The notes: generated by a model from the letters alone, not told the origin. A stretch of 64,000 nt of DNA from Serratia rhizosphaerae (GCF_009817885.1 NZ_CP041764.1:4898001-4962000), one strand, 5' to 3'; shown: positions 16,796 to 24,448, numbered from the stretch's first letter. Translations and numbers: made by a program.

Positions 16796-16861
16796 TTATA
16801 GCGCCTTGTGCGCTATAACGCACAGTGCTATGCTCGGCGCAATCGTGCGCTATAACGCACA
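16796..16861. promoter_or_regulatory. Divergent sutR/ydcO control region with two identical palindromic operators
   Basis: The 16-bp sequence GTGCGCTATAACGCAC occurs at 16808-16823 and again at 16845-16860, 37 bp apart. Each has inverted GTGCG/CGCAC arms. An overlapping inverted repeat TTATAGCGC/GCGCTATAA (16796-16804 and 16810-16818) shares the first copy. A plus-strand promoter TTGTGC-17-TATGCT (16806-16811 and 16829-16834) has copy 1 between its -35 and -10 and copy 2 just downstream, a classical repression layout. The binding protein is most likely SutR, by inference from position. Confidence 0.7.
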
Positions 16862-16877
16862 AACACCAGGGGATAGG

Positions 16878-18053
16878 ATGAAACGGGCAAACGGCATATT
16901 CCTGCCGGCATTGATCGCCGGCTTTGTCGCCGTACTGGTAGGCTATACCAGTTCGGCGGCGATTATCTTTCAGGCGGCTGCGGCCGCCGGCGCCAGCGCG
17001 CAGCAAATCGGCGGCTGGCTGAGTATGCTCGGGCTGGCGATGGGCGTCAGTTCACTGGGGCTGTCATGGTATTACCGCACGCCGATTCTCACCGCCTGGT
17101 CAACCCCCGGCGCGGCACTGCTGGTGACCAGCCTGCCCGGCACCTCGCTGCCGGAAGCCATCGGCGTGTTTATCTTCGCCTCCGGGCTGATTCTGTTGTG
17201 TGGCGTCACCGGACTGTTCGCCCGGCTGATGCATATTATTCCGCCGTCGATCTGCGCCGCGATGCTGGCGGGCATTCTGCTGCGCTTCGGGCTAGACGCC
17301 TTCGGCGCGCTGCAGAGCAACCTGCCGCTGGCCGGCTCCATGTGTCTGGCTTATCTGCTGGCGCGCCGTCTGCTGCCGCGTTACGCCATTGTGCTGACGC
17401 TGCTGGCCGGGCTGGCGGTCGCCGCGCTGCAGGGCACGATCGCGCCGATACCGTTACACGGCGCCATCGCACCGCCCGAGTTTATCGCGCCGCAGTTCAG
17501 TCTCTCTACACTACTAGGGATCGGCGTTCCGTTCTTTATCGTCACCATGGCGTCGCAGAATGCGCCGGGGATTGCCACGCTCAGCGCCGCCGGCTATCAG
17601 GTTCCCACCTCGCCGCTGATTAGCTGGACCGCGCTTACCGCGTTGTTGCTGGCGCCGTTCGGCGGTTTTTCCGTCTGCATCGCCGCAATTACCGCCGCCA
17701 TCTGTATGGGGCCGGACGCGCACCCGGATCCGAAACGACGCTATCTGGCCGCGATGGCGGCCGGCGGCTTTTACCTGCTGGCCGGGCTATTCGGCGGCGC
17801 TATCGGTCTGCTGCTCAGCGCGCTGCCTGTGGCGCTGATCCACACTATCGCCGGGCTGGCGCTGCTGGGCGCCATTGGCGGCAGTCTGCAACGTGCTCTA
17901 CACGATGAACGGCAGCGCGACGCTGCGCTGATTACTTTTCTTATCACCGCTTCCGGTATTACGTTGTTTGGCGTCGGTGCGGCGTTCTGGGGGCTGGTTG
18001 GCGGCGTATTCGCCCATCTGCTGCTGGCGTGGCCGGCACGGGCAATGCGCTGA
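16878..18053 (+). CDS. ydcO: BenE-family (benzoate/H+ symporter-like) transporter YdcO
   Basis: Integral membrane protein of 391 residues, the same length as E. coli YdcO, with about 12 hydrophobic helices. Features include TAWSTPGAALL (about residue 73) and IVTMASQNAPGIATLSAAGY, typical of the BenE family, in which the Acinetobacter protein imports benzoate. The natural substrate of YdcO is not established. The ATG at 16878 is preceded by GGATAGG. An in-frame extension back to 16653 would run through the operators and into sutR and is rejected. Confidence 0.88.
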   Translation: MKRANGIFLPALIAGFVAVLVGYTSSAAIIFQAAAAAGASAQQIGGWLSMLGLAMGVSSLGLSWYYRTPILTAWSTPGAALLVTSLPGTSLPEAIGVFIFASGLILLCGVTGLFARLMHIIPPSICAAMLAGILLRFGLDAFGALQSNLPLAGSMCLAYLLARRLLPRYAIVLTLLAGLAVAALQGTIAPIPLHGAIAPPEFIAPQFSLSTLLGIGVPFFIVTMASQNAPGIATLSAAGYQVPTSPLISWTALTALLLAPFGGFSVCIAAITAAICMGPDAHPDPKRRYLAAMAAGGFYLLAGLFGGAIGLLLSALPVALIHTIAGLALLGAIGGSLQRALHDERQRDAALITFLITASGITLFGVGAAFWGLVGGVFAHLLLAWPARAMR

Positions 18054-18161
18054 AGACGGGTCGCATCCGGGCGGATATTCTGGTTAACTGAGATCCAGCG
18101 CGTTGGCCGGCTCTGCTTGTACAACGCTCACTCCACGAATAAGTGACGGGGTAACGAATCT

Positions 18162-18662
18162 ATGTCTGAACATGCCGCACAGCTACGCCAGAAACTGATC
18201 CGCAATTACCATCAGATCGCCAAACGCCACGACAGCCGGCCGCCGCTGTACGACAGCCTGTCAGCGCGGCTGGGTACCGGCACCGCCGCCAGCAAGCTCG
18301 GTGCCTCCATCGATACCGTCGCCCCCGGCAAACGCTCCTGCCCTTATCATTTCCACTACGGGCAGGAAGAGATGTTTATCATTCTGGAAGGCTGTGGCAC
18401 CCTGCGCGTGGCCGGCGAAATGCTGCCGGTCAGCGCCGGCGATACCATTTTTATCCCGCCGGGGCCGGACTATCCTCACCAGCTCATCAATAGCTCCGAT
18501 GCGCCGCTGACCTATCTTTCCATCAGTACCCGCGAACAGCCGGAGCTGGTGGAGTACCCGGATTCCGGCAAGTATCAGGCCATGGCGTTTACCGGCGATT
18601 ATCAGGCGCGCTATCTGCAGCGTCCTTCAGCGTCGCTCGATTACTGGCAGGATGAACCCTGA
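18162..18662 (+). CDS. Cupin-domain protein of unknown function
   Basis: A 166-residue single-domain cupin. Motif 1 is visible as PYHFHYGQEEMFIILEG (about residues 61-77), giving the usual His-His-Glu metal ligands, and motif 2 as GDTIFIPPGPDYPH (about 93-106) with the final His. Cupins range from metal enzymes to sugar-binding proteins and no substrate can be assigned. Its last 36 bases overlap the convergent kinase gene. It may share the ydcO transcript, since no terminator is evident in the 108 bp between them. Confidence 0.75.
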   Translation: MSEHAAQLRQKLIRNYHQIAKRHDSRPPLYDSLSARLGTGTAASKLGASIDTVAPGKRSCPYHFHYGQEEMFIILEGCGTLRVAGEMLPVSAGDTIFIPPGPDYPHQLINSSDAPLTYLSISTREQPELVEYPDSGKYQAMAFTGDYQARYLQRPSASLDYWQDEP

Positions 18663-19478
18663 GTCGTCCGGCGGCGACAGCCCCAGCGCGGTCGCCGCCA
18701 GTTCAGCCACGCGAAAATCGATATCCGCCGTATCGCCGTCCTCCATAAACCAGGCTGCGGACAGCCCGGCCCAGGCCAGGATCCACTGCAGCAGACGCCG
18801 CTTCTCAAAGCCGGCCAACGTGCATACCTGCTCAACGCGCCGCTGAAAGCGCTGCGGATCGGTGGCGATACCGTAATTGGGATTGCAGAAGATATTGGCG
18901 TAATCAAAACCGCGCTCGCCATACAGGCGCTTGGGATCGATGGCCAGCCAGCCGCGCTCGCCGAAATCCAGCACGTTGTCATGGTGGATATCGCCATGCA
19001 ACACGCACTGCTCGCGCGGGCTGCCCAGCAGTTCCGCCGCCACGCTGGCGCTCAGCCGCAGCATGCCGCCGTGCGCCTGCGCCGCCGGCCACAGCGAACC
19101 AAACCACTGGTCCAGCGCTATCAGCGTCGGCAGCGGCTGCGCGCGCGGTTTGTGCAGCCGGGCGACCACCTGGCACAGGATTGCCGTTGCCCGCTCGTCA
19201 TCACCGGCACGCACCAGCTGCGTCAGCGACTGCGCCCCCTGCGCGCGCTCCAGCAGCAGGGCATCACCGTGACAGGCCAGCACCTGCGCCGCGCCGTCGC
19301 CCTGCCACCAGCACATCAGCCGTGCGCCGAATTTTTCCTCCGGCTCACGGGCAATTTTCAACATCGCCGGCGCCCCCTGGTGGCGCACCGGCATCAATAG
19401 GCTACTATGGGTTTCAAATGCCTTACCGTCCGGCGTCAGCGCCCAGCGCTGCAGGTAAGGAGTAAAAGCCTGATTCAT
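18627..19478 (-). CDS. APH(6)-family aminoglycoside/hydroxyurea-type phosphotransferase homologue
   Basis: The 283-residue product carries the kinase-like catalytic core CVLHGDIHHDNVL (about residues 165-177), with the HGDxHxxN loop, and then WLAIDPKRLYGERGFDYANIFCNP with the metal-binding Asp. This combination is typical of the APH(6)/hydroxyurea kinase family that includes StrA/StrB-type streptomycin 6-phosphotransferases. Chromosomal homologues are common in enterobacteria and most lack a proven substrate. The ATG at 19478 follows GAGAGGG; an earlier in-frame start at 19517 has no such site. Its 3' end overlaps the cupin gene tail to tail by 36 bp. Confidence 0.75.
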   Translation of the reverse strand: MNQAFTPYLQRWALTPDGKAFETHSSLLMPVRHQGAPAMLKIAREPEEKFGARLMCWWQGDGAAQVLACHGDALLLERAQGAQSLTQLVRAGDDERATAILCQVVARLHKPRAQPLPTLIALDQWFGSLWPAAQAHGGMLRLSASVAAELLGSPREQCVLHGDIHHDNVLDFGERGWLAIDPKRLYGERGFDYANIFCNPNYGIATDPQRFQRRVEQVCTLAGFEKRRLLQWILAWAGLSAAWFMEDGDTADIDFRVAELAATALGLSPPDDSGFILPVIERR

Positions 19479-19581
19479 CGCCCTCTCGCATCTTGATAGC
19501 TGAAAGTGCGGGCGCACATTATGTCGCCCCGTCAGCCCAGTGTATCGATTTTATTGCCTTCGCCTTAAGGGGAAATTACGT

Positions 19582-19959
19582 ATGTCTGAACTAAAACGCA
19601 TTAATTACCCATTTTTAACCGCGCCCGGCGGCCCGTATGTGCATGCGGTACGCCATGGCGATCTGTTGTACGTTTCCGGGCTGACGGCATTCGGCGGCGA
19701 GGCGCAGGGAGAGACGGCCGCACGGCAAACGCAGGCCGTTTTGCAACAGCTGGACGCCATTGCCCGTTATGAGGGCGGCAGCCTGGCAACGCTGATTAAA
19801 CTGACGGTGTTTCTGACCGATATCGCCGACCTGCCGTCGGTGCGTCCGGTGCTGGCGGATAAACTGACCGGCGCGCTGCCGGCCTGCTCCCTGCTGGCCG
19901 TCAGCGCGCTGTTTTCTGCAGATGTGAACGTTGAGATCGAAGCCGTTATCGCGCTGTAA
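19582..19959 (+). CDS. RidA-family (YjgF/UK114) protein
   Basis: A 125-residue protein of the RidA superfamily, small trimeric proteins, some of which deaminate reactive enamine/imine intermediates from PLP enzymes. Family features include the N-terminal INYPFLTAPGGPYVHAVRHGDLLYVSGLTAF and C-terminal PACSLLAVSALFSADVNVEIEAVIAL. The strictly conserved Arg of archetypal RidA (RxxV near the C-terminus) is replaced here by PACSLLAV, so imine deaminase activity is doubtful and it may be a non-archetypal subgroup. The ATG at 19582 follows AAGGGGA; an upstream in-frame start at 19540 is rejected. Confidence 0.8.
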   Translation: MSELKRINYPFLTAPGGPYVHAVRHGDLLYVSGLTAFGGEAQGETAARQTQAVLQQLDAIARYEGGSLATLIKLTVFLTDIADLPSVRPVLADKLTGALPACSLLAVSALFSADVNVEIEAVIAL

Positions 19960-19965
19960 GCGGCG

Positions 19966-20346
19966 TCACAGCGCCCCTTCGTCTACCACGCAGGGGCCAA
20001 CGGTGATCCAGGCGCGGGCGATTTTCCCCTGGGTAATCTCATAAATCACCAGCACGTCCATACTGCCGCGTCCGTTGGGAAAATTACGCGTCACCCGCAG
20101 TTGATCGACCACTTTATTGGCAACCACAATACGCTTTACGCGCTCGGCAAACAGGCTCGGCTCGCGAAAGCGCGCGATATGGTACTCGCGAAGTTCCGCC
20201 TTGCCGCTGGCCAGCAGCTTGTCAGGATGTTGATAGTACTGCGCATCTTCAGCCCAACAGGCGAGAAAAGCGTCGATATCCCGCGCGTTGTGAGCCTCAA
20301 GCTGCTGTTGCACCAACTCTTCCGGTCGTAACGTTCGATGGTTCAT
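19966..20346 (-). CDS. NTF2/SnoaL-like domain protein
   Basis: The 126-residue product reads EELVQQQLEAHNARDIDAFLACWAEDAQYYQHPDKLLASGKAELREYH and later VLVIYEITQGKIARAWI, the helix-sheet pattern of the NTF2-like (SnoaL-type) cone fold. Members bind small hydrophobic ligands or act as isomerases or cyclases; no specific function can be given. The start at 20346 follows GAGGAGA. It ends only six bases from the RidA-like gene (convergent) and probably shares a transcript with the minus-strand gene 19 bases upstream. Confidence 0.7.
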   Translation of the reverse strand: MNHRTLRPEELVQQQLEAHNARDIDAFLACWAEDAQYYQHPDKLLASGKAELREYHIARFREPSLFAERVKRIVVANKVVDQLRVTRNFPNGRGSMDVLVIYEITQGKIARAWITVGPCVVDEGAL

Positions 20347-20365
20347 CACATTCTCCTCGCGGTGG

Positions 20366-20677
20366 TTACAGTGCGGCTATCTCCGTCACCCGATGCTGAA
20401 AAACATAGGGGTCTGAAATCAAACCATATGCCTCATCATCCGGATAAGTGACCGCCTGTTGATAATGCTCGCCGGCAAATTGCCTGATGGCCTCCAGCGA
20501 CTCCCAATACGTAGCCAGAAAAAAGTGCACGTAGTCGCCCTGCAGTTCCTGCCGGACAAAAGCGCCACAGTTTCCAGCCGTTGCCTTAGCATGCTGCACG
20601 CCTGTGACAGCCAGATGATCGGCAAAACCCTGCCGATGTTGTTGCGGCACGCAGCCGTGCCAGGTACGAACGATCAT
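20366..20677 (-). CDS. Small ABM-like (antibiotic biosynthesis monooxygenase-type) alpha/beta protein
   Basis: The 103-residue product MIVRTWHGCVPQQHRQGFADHL...YVHFFLATYWESLEAIRQFAGEHYQQAVTYPDDE follows the dimeric alpha+beta barrel pattern, with the typical W-x-S-x-E-A-I/L-x-x-F segment of ABM-domain proteins. Such proteins include heme-degrading and quinol monooxygenases and many of unknown role. The ATG at 20677 has GGAGG directly upstream, so a longer reading from 20785 is rejected. It appears to be the first gene of a two-gene minus-strand unit with the NTF2-like gene. Confidence 0.65.
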   Translation of the reverse strand: MIVRTWHGCVPQQHRQGFADHLAVTGVQHAKATAGNCGAFVRQELQGDYVHFFLATYWESLEAIRQFAGEHYQQAVTYPDDEAYGLISDPYVFQHRVTEIAAL

Positions 20678-20869
20678 ACCGCCCTCCGGGGGTGAATAAA
20701 AAATCACATTATCAGAATAAACAAGCGACCGGGTAGTAAAAGCATCTTCCCGGCATGCCGATCTGCCCCTCTCCGCCGTCATCACTCAGAAAAAACTCAG
20801 ATTAACCGGTTCGGTAATCATCAAATCTCTGCTAATTTATTTCTAATAAAAATCCCAGACAGGAAAATC

Positions 20870-21139
20870 ATGCAGAAAAAACCAGTGCTCGATGAAGCCA
20901 GACAGTTGAAACGCCTGAACGCGGCAACGCGGCGGCAGTCCCACGTCTATAAATGGTTTGCGCTGATCGCCGCATTGGATACCCTGCTGGTGTACTGTTA
21001 TGACCAGGATATGCGTAATATGGTGTTTTCCGGCGCGGTGGCGCTGGTGTGCGGTTATCTGTGGATCCGCGATCGCAACAAGGCGCGCGCCTACCGGCGC
21101 GAGTTTGACCGTAAATTCGGCGTCCGGGACGATGTCTGA
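20870..21139 (+). CDS. Small membrane protein of unknown function
   Basis: I do not recognise this 89-residue protein. It has a basic N-terminal part (residues 9-22, QLKRLNAATRRQ). Two hydrophobic segments follow (about 29-45, WFALIAALDTLLVYCY, and 52-66, VFSGAVALVCGYLWI), then a highly charged C-terminus. That suggests a two-helix inner-membrane protein. AGGAAA lies seven bases before the ATG. It stands alone, divergent from the ABM-like gene. Confidence 0.6.
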   Translation: MQKKPVLDEARQLKRLNAATRRQSHVYKWFALIAALDTLLVYCYDQDMRNMVFSGAVALVCGYLWIRDRNKARAYRREFDRKFGVRDDV

Positions 21140-21246
21140 TCTCAGACGGCGATCGCCCTCTCTGCTGTGCAGCCCAGCAAAATAGCGTTATCATTCCTGC
21201 CGTTGCAATCCGCCGCTGGACGCGGCCTTGATAGATGGAATCAATC

Positions 21247-21543
21247 ATGAGCAAGATGGTATTTTGCCGCGGCTGCGGTAAGGAAATTCACGAAACGGCA
21301 AGAAGTTGCCCGCACTGCGGCGCGCCACAGCCTATTCCCGGCGAGAAAAACCGCATTGCCGCCGCGCTTCTGGCGTTCTTTCTCGGCACGTTCGGCGTAC
21401 ATAAATTCTATTTGGGTAAAATCGGCCAGGGGTTCCTGTATCTGATTTTCTGCTGGACGCTGATTCCGTCCGTCATCTCCTTTATTGAGTTTATTCTCTA
21501 TCTGTGCCAGTCCGACGAAGAGTTCGCCAGAAAGTATGGCTGA
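21247..21543 (+). CDS. Zinc-ribbon TM2-domain membrane protein
   Basis: The 98-residue product has an N-terminal zinc ribbon (CRGCGKEIHETARSCPHCG, two CxxC pairs). A TM2 domain follows: AALLAFFLGTFGVHKFYLGKIGQGFLYLIF with the conserved GxHKFYLG turn, and then a second helix. TM2 proteins are widespread and uncharacterised in bacteria. The start at 21247 (MSKMVFC) is preferred; an in-frame ATG at 21235 would add four residues. A strong terminator follows. Confidence 0.8.
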   Translation: MSKMVFCRGCGKEIHETARSCPHCGAPQPIPGEKNRIAAALLAFFLGTFGVHKFYLGKIGQGFLYLIFCWTLIPSVISFIEFILYLCQSDEEFARKYG

Positions 21544-21550
21544 GCCTCTG

Positions 21551-21572
21551 ACCCCGCCATGCGGGGTTTTTT
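21551..21572 (+). terminator. Rho-independent terminator of the TM2 gene
   Basis: Stem ACCCCGC/GCGGGGT (21551-21557 and 21561-21567) with loop CAT and six T, eight bases after the stop. Confidence 0.85.
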
Positions 21573-21795
21573 ATTGCCCGCACCGCGCTATTAGCGAAAC
21601 TCATCAGCCTTCGGCCATCATGAATAACAATGTTATCAACCTGTTATAAATTGACAGCCCGATCGGGAGTATTCATCATCATCCCCTATTATCCCGTTAT
21701 GAGAACGCCATCATGCCGCTGCACCATCCCCCGACATACCGCCCGAGTGCGTCGATGTTTGCCGGCGGTCTGATCGATACATTGCAGAAGCAGCC

Positions 21796-21831
21796 GCTCA
21801 TCTGACCGGGGCGCTGTCCTGTCAGATGAGC
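21796..21831. promoter_or_regulatory. Inverted repeat in the leader of the dapA-like gene
   Basis: GCTCATCTGAC (21796-21806) and GTCAGATGAGC (21821-21831) form a perfect 11-bp inverted repeat with a 14-base spacer, ending 75 bases before the dapA-like start. It lacks a T tract, so it is not an intrinsic terminator. It could be an operator or a leader RNA hairpin. The rest of the 363-bp gap 21544-21906 holds the TM2 terminator and, from about 21620, AT-rich sequence fit for a promoter; no gene is seen. Confidence 0.45.
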
Positions 21832-21906
21832 TGGCAGCACGACGCGCAACGCCCATTCGCTGCTTTTTCATCTGGCCTCTCTCACGGTCACTCAGAAGGA
21901 ATTTTT

Positions 21907-22800
21907 ATGGCCTCTTTTTCCGGTATTTGGGTAGCGTTAGTCACCCCGTTTAATCAACACAACGTCGATTTCCCCGCGCTAAAACGCCTGGCGCAGCATC
22001 TGCTGGCCACCGGCGTCGACGGGTTGGTGGTGTGCGGCACCACCGGCGAAGCCGCCGCGCTCGATAAAGAGGAGCAACTGGCGGTGCTGGACGCGGTGCT
22101 GGAGGTGGCGCCGGCGCACCAGGTCGTCATGGGGCTGGCCGGCAACAATCTGACCGCCACCCTGCAGATGCAGCAGGCGATTGCACAGCGCGACATTGCC
22201 GGCGTGCTGGTTCCCGCACCTTATTACATCCGTCCGTCGCAGTCCGGGCTGGTTGAGTACTTCACCACGCTGGCCGACGCGTCGCACGTGCCGGTGATCC
22301 TGTACAACGTGCCTTATCGCACCGGCGTCACCCTTGAGCTGGACACGCTGCGTCAGATTGCCCGCCACCCGCAGGTGAAAGCCATCAAAGAGTGCGGCGG
22401 CAATCCGGACGTCACCATGGCGCTGATCGACGACGGCGAGATTGACGTGCTGACCGGCGAGGACAACCTGATTCTCTCCACGCTGTGCCTCGGCGGCACC
22501 GGGGCGATCTCCGCGTCGGCACATCTGTACCCGGAGCGCTTTGTGCAGCTGGTGCAACAGGTCGCCGACGGCGATCTGCCCGCCGCGCGCGCCAACTTCT
22601 ACGCACTGCTGCCGATGATCCGTCAGATGTTCAGTTTCGCCAACCCGGCGCCGGTGAAAGCGGCGCTGGCGCAGCAGGGGCTGCTGCGCAACGAGCTGCG
22701 CGCGCCGATGCAAACCGCGCCGCTGGCGCTGCAGCAGCAAATTGCCGCCACGCTGGCGCAACTGCAGCCGCAGGATGAAGCCGTCAGTGAAATTTGTTAG
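21907..22800 (+). CDS. Dihydrodipicolinate synthase-family aldolase (DapA paralogue)
   Basis: A TIM-barrel aldolase of 297 residues with the full DHDPS active-site set: T45/T46 in CGTTGEA, Y106/Y107, Y133 and R138 in LYNVPYRTG, and Schiff-base K161 in AIKECGG. DHDPS condenses pyruvate with aspartate semialdehyde in the lysine/diaminopimelate pathway. Enterobacterial dapA normally sits beside bamC (nlpB), so this is probably a second copy. The preserved residues argue for real DHDPS chemistry, but related aldolases cannot be excluded. The start at 21907 follows AAGGAA. It is monocistronic with a long leader. Confidence 0.8.
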   Translation: MASFSGIWVALVTPFNQHNVDFPALKRLAQHLLATGVDGLVVCGTTGEAAALDKEEQLAVLDAVLEVAPAHQVVMGLAGNNLTATLQMQQAIAQRDIAGVLVPAPYYIRPSQSGLVEYFTTLADASHVPVILYNVPYRTGVTLELDTLRQIARHPQVKAIKECGGNPDVTMALIDDGEIDVLTGEDNLILSTLCLGGTGAISASAHLYPERFVQLVQQVADGDLPAARANFYALLPMIRQMFSFANPAPVKAALAQQGLLRNELRAPMQTAPLALQQQIAATLAQLQPQDEAVSEIC

Positions 22801-22884
22801 CTGAAGCGCGGCAATTTCATCGCGGCGGCGCTAGGATAAAGGGTTAGGCACGCACGCCTTTTATCCTTATCAAGGAGTCAAATG

Positions 22885-23490
22885 ATGAAACTGTTCTATA
22901 AAGCCGGCGCCTGTTCCCTGTCTCCGCATATCGTGCTGCGCGAAGCGGGGCTGGACTTCACCGCGGAAAAAGTCGATCTGGCCAACAAAACCACCGAGAG
23001 CGGCGCCGACTATCTGGCGATTAACCCTAAAGGACAGGTTCCGGCACTGCTGCTGGATGACGGCAGTCTGCTGACCGAAGGCGTGGCAATAGTGCAGTAT
23101 CTGGCGGATCGGGTGCCCGATCGCCAACTGATTCCGCCGGCGGGCACGCTGTCGCGCTACCATACGATCGAGTGGCTGAACTTTGTTGCTACGGAGCTGC
23201 ACAAGGGCTTTAGCCCGCTGTTCAACCCTAAAACGCCGGAAGCGTATCTGGCGATGGCGCGCGCCAAGCTGGAGCAGCATTTCCACTATCTCGACGACGT
23301 GCTGGCGCAGCAACACTACCTGCTGGGCAGCCGCTTCTGCGTGGCGGACGCCTACCTGTTTACCGTACTGCGCTGGGCGGTAGCGCTGCAGTTCGATCTG
23401 CAGCATTACCCGCACCTGGCCGCTTATATGAAACGTGTGGCGGCGCGCCCGGCGGTCGCCGCAGCGTTGAATGCCGAAGGCTTGCAGTAA
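22885..23490 (+). CDS. gstA: Glutathione S-transferase GstA
   Basis: Beta-class cytosolic GST of 201 residues, equal in length to E. coli GstA. An N-terminal thioredoxin fold starts MKLFYKAGACSLSPHI with the family's reactive Cys10. Glutathione-binding NPKGQVPALLLDDG and LTEGVAI follow, and then an all-helical C-terminal domain. Of two adjacent ATGs (22882 and 22885), the second lies seven bases from AAGGAG and matches the E. coli start. The E. coli neighbour on this side is dtpA; here a 9-kb islet intervenes. Convergent with pdxY. Confidence 0.93.
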   Translation: MKLFYKAGACSLSPHIVLREAGLDFTAEKVDLANKTTESGADYLAINPKGQVPALLLDDGSLLTEGVAIVQYLADRVPDRQLIPPAGTLSRYHTIEWLNFVATELHKGFSPLFNPKTPEAYLAMARAKLEQHFHYLDDVLAQQHYLLGSRFCVADAYLFTVLRWAVALQFDLQHYPHLAAYMKRVAARPAVAAALNAEGLQ

Positions 23491-23501
23491 ATATTTGTCG
23501 T

Positions 23502-23520
23502 CCCCGCCGCAACGGCGGGG
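23502..23520. terminator. Hairpin between convergent gstA and pdxY
   Basis: Perfect 8-bp stem CCCCGCCG/CGGCGGGG with loop CAA, between the two stop codons. Neither side has a proper T tract, so it may be a weak terminator or a 3'-end stabiliser. Confidence 0.45.
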
Positions 23521-23526
23521 AAAATA

Positions 23527-24393
23527 TTATGCCCCGAGCTTCACCGCCGCAAAATGGCAGCGCGGGTTGACGATATAATCCTGCGCGGCAACAACCTGCA
23601 GTTCATACTCGCCCATTTCCTTAGTGGTCAGCATCACTTCATACACCGCCGCCGTCACGTGCTCCAGCGCCTGGTCCAGCGCCTTGCCCTGCAGCAGATC
23701 CACCAGCAGCAGGCCGCTGGTCAAATCACCCACGCCCACCGGCTGACGGCTGCCGAAATCCACCAGCGGACGGCTGATATGCCAGGCTTCCTTCGCCGTC
23801 ACCAGCAGCATCTCAAAATCATCGCTGCGATAGCCGGCGCGGCTCAGGTGTTTCACTAGCACCACTTTCGGCCCGCGCGCAATCAACGCGCGCGCGGCGT
23901 CAACCGCCTGATCGACGGAGGCGATCTCACGCTGGCTGAGCTGTTCCAGTTCCAGCACGTTCGGCGCAACCATATCGCTGCACGGCAACGCCTGCTGGCA
24001 CAGAAACTCCGCCACGCCCGGCGCTACGATGCAGCCCTTTTCCGGGTGACCCATCACCGGATCGCAAAAATACCAGGCGTCGGGATTCGCCTGTTTCACC
24101 TGGCGCACGATATCCAGAATATGGCTGCCCTGTTCGGGAGAACCGATATAGCCGCTCAGCACCGCGTCGCAGCGCTGCAGCTGGTCGATATCCGCGATGC
24201 CCTGGGCGATCTCGCTCAGGTGGCTGGCGGGCATCACGCAGCCGGTCCAGCGCCCGTACTGCGTATGGTTGGAAAACTGCACGGTATTCAGCGGCCAGAC
24301 GTTGACGCCCATGCGGCGCATGGGGAACTCCGCGGCGCTGTTGCCGGCATGACCGAACACCACGTGTGATTGAATGGAAAGAATGTTTTTCAT
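23527..24393 (-). CDS. pdxY: Pyridoxal kinase PdxY
   Basis: Ribokinase-family kinase phosphorylating pyridoxal in the vitamin B6 salvage pathway. The 288-residue product aligns throughout with E. coli PdxY: SIQSHVVFGHAGNSAAEFPMRR at the N-terminus, FCDPVMGHPEKGCIV, and the catalytic GVGDLTSG loop near residue 222. It lies 92 bases downstream of tyrS on the same strand, with a hairpin between, as in E. coli where tyrS and pdxY are partly co-transcribed. With pdxH upstream of tyrS, the unit links B6 salvage and tRNA charging. Confidence 0.96.
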   Translation of the reverse strand: MKNILSIQSHVVFGHAGNSAAEFPMRRMGVNVWPLNTVQFSNHTQYGRWTGCVMPASHLSEIAQGIADIDQLQRCDAVLSGYIGSPEQGSHILDIVRQVKQANPDAWYFCDPVMGHPEKGCIVAPGVAEFLCQQALPCSDMVAPNVLELEQLSQREIASVDQAVDAARALIARGPKVVLVKHLSRAGYRSDDFEMLLVTAKEAWHISRPLVDFGSRQPVGVGDLTSGLLLVDLLQGKALDQALEHVTAAVYEVMLTTKEMGEYELQVVAAQDYIVNPRCHFAAVKLGA

Positions 24394-24448
24394 TGGCGTG
24401 CGTAAATCTCAAAGGCCGGAAGCGTGCCGTTCCTGGCCGGGTAATGAC

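Noticed and set aside
16653..16877. N-terminal extension of ydcO
   Set aside because: It would run through the operators and into sutR; the ATG at 16878 has a ribosome binding site and gives the E. coli length.
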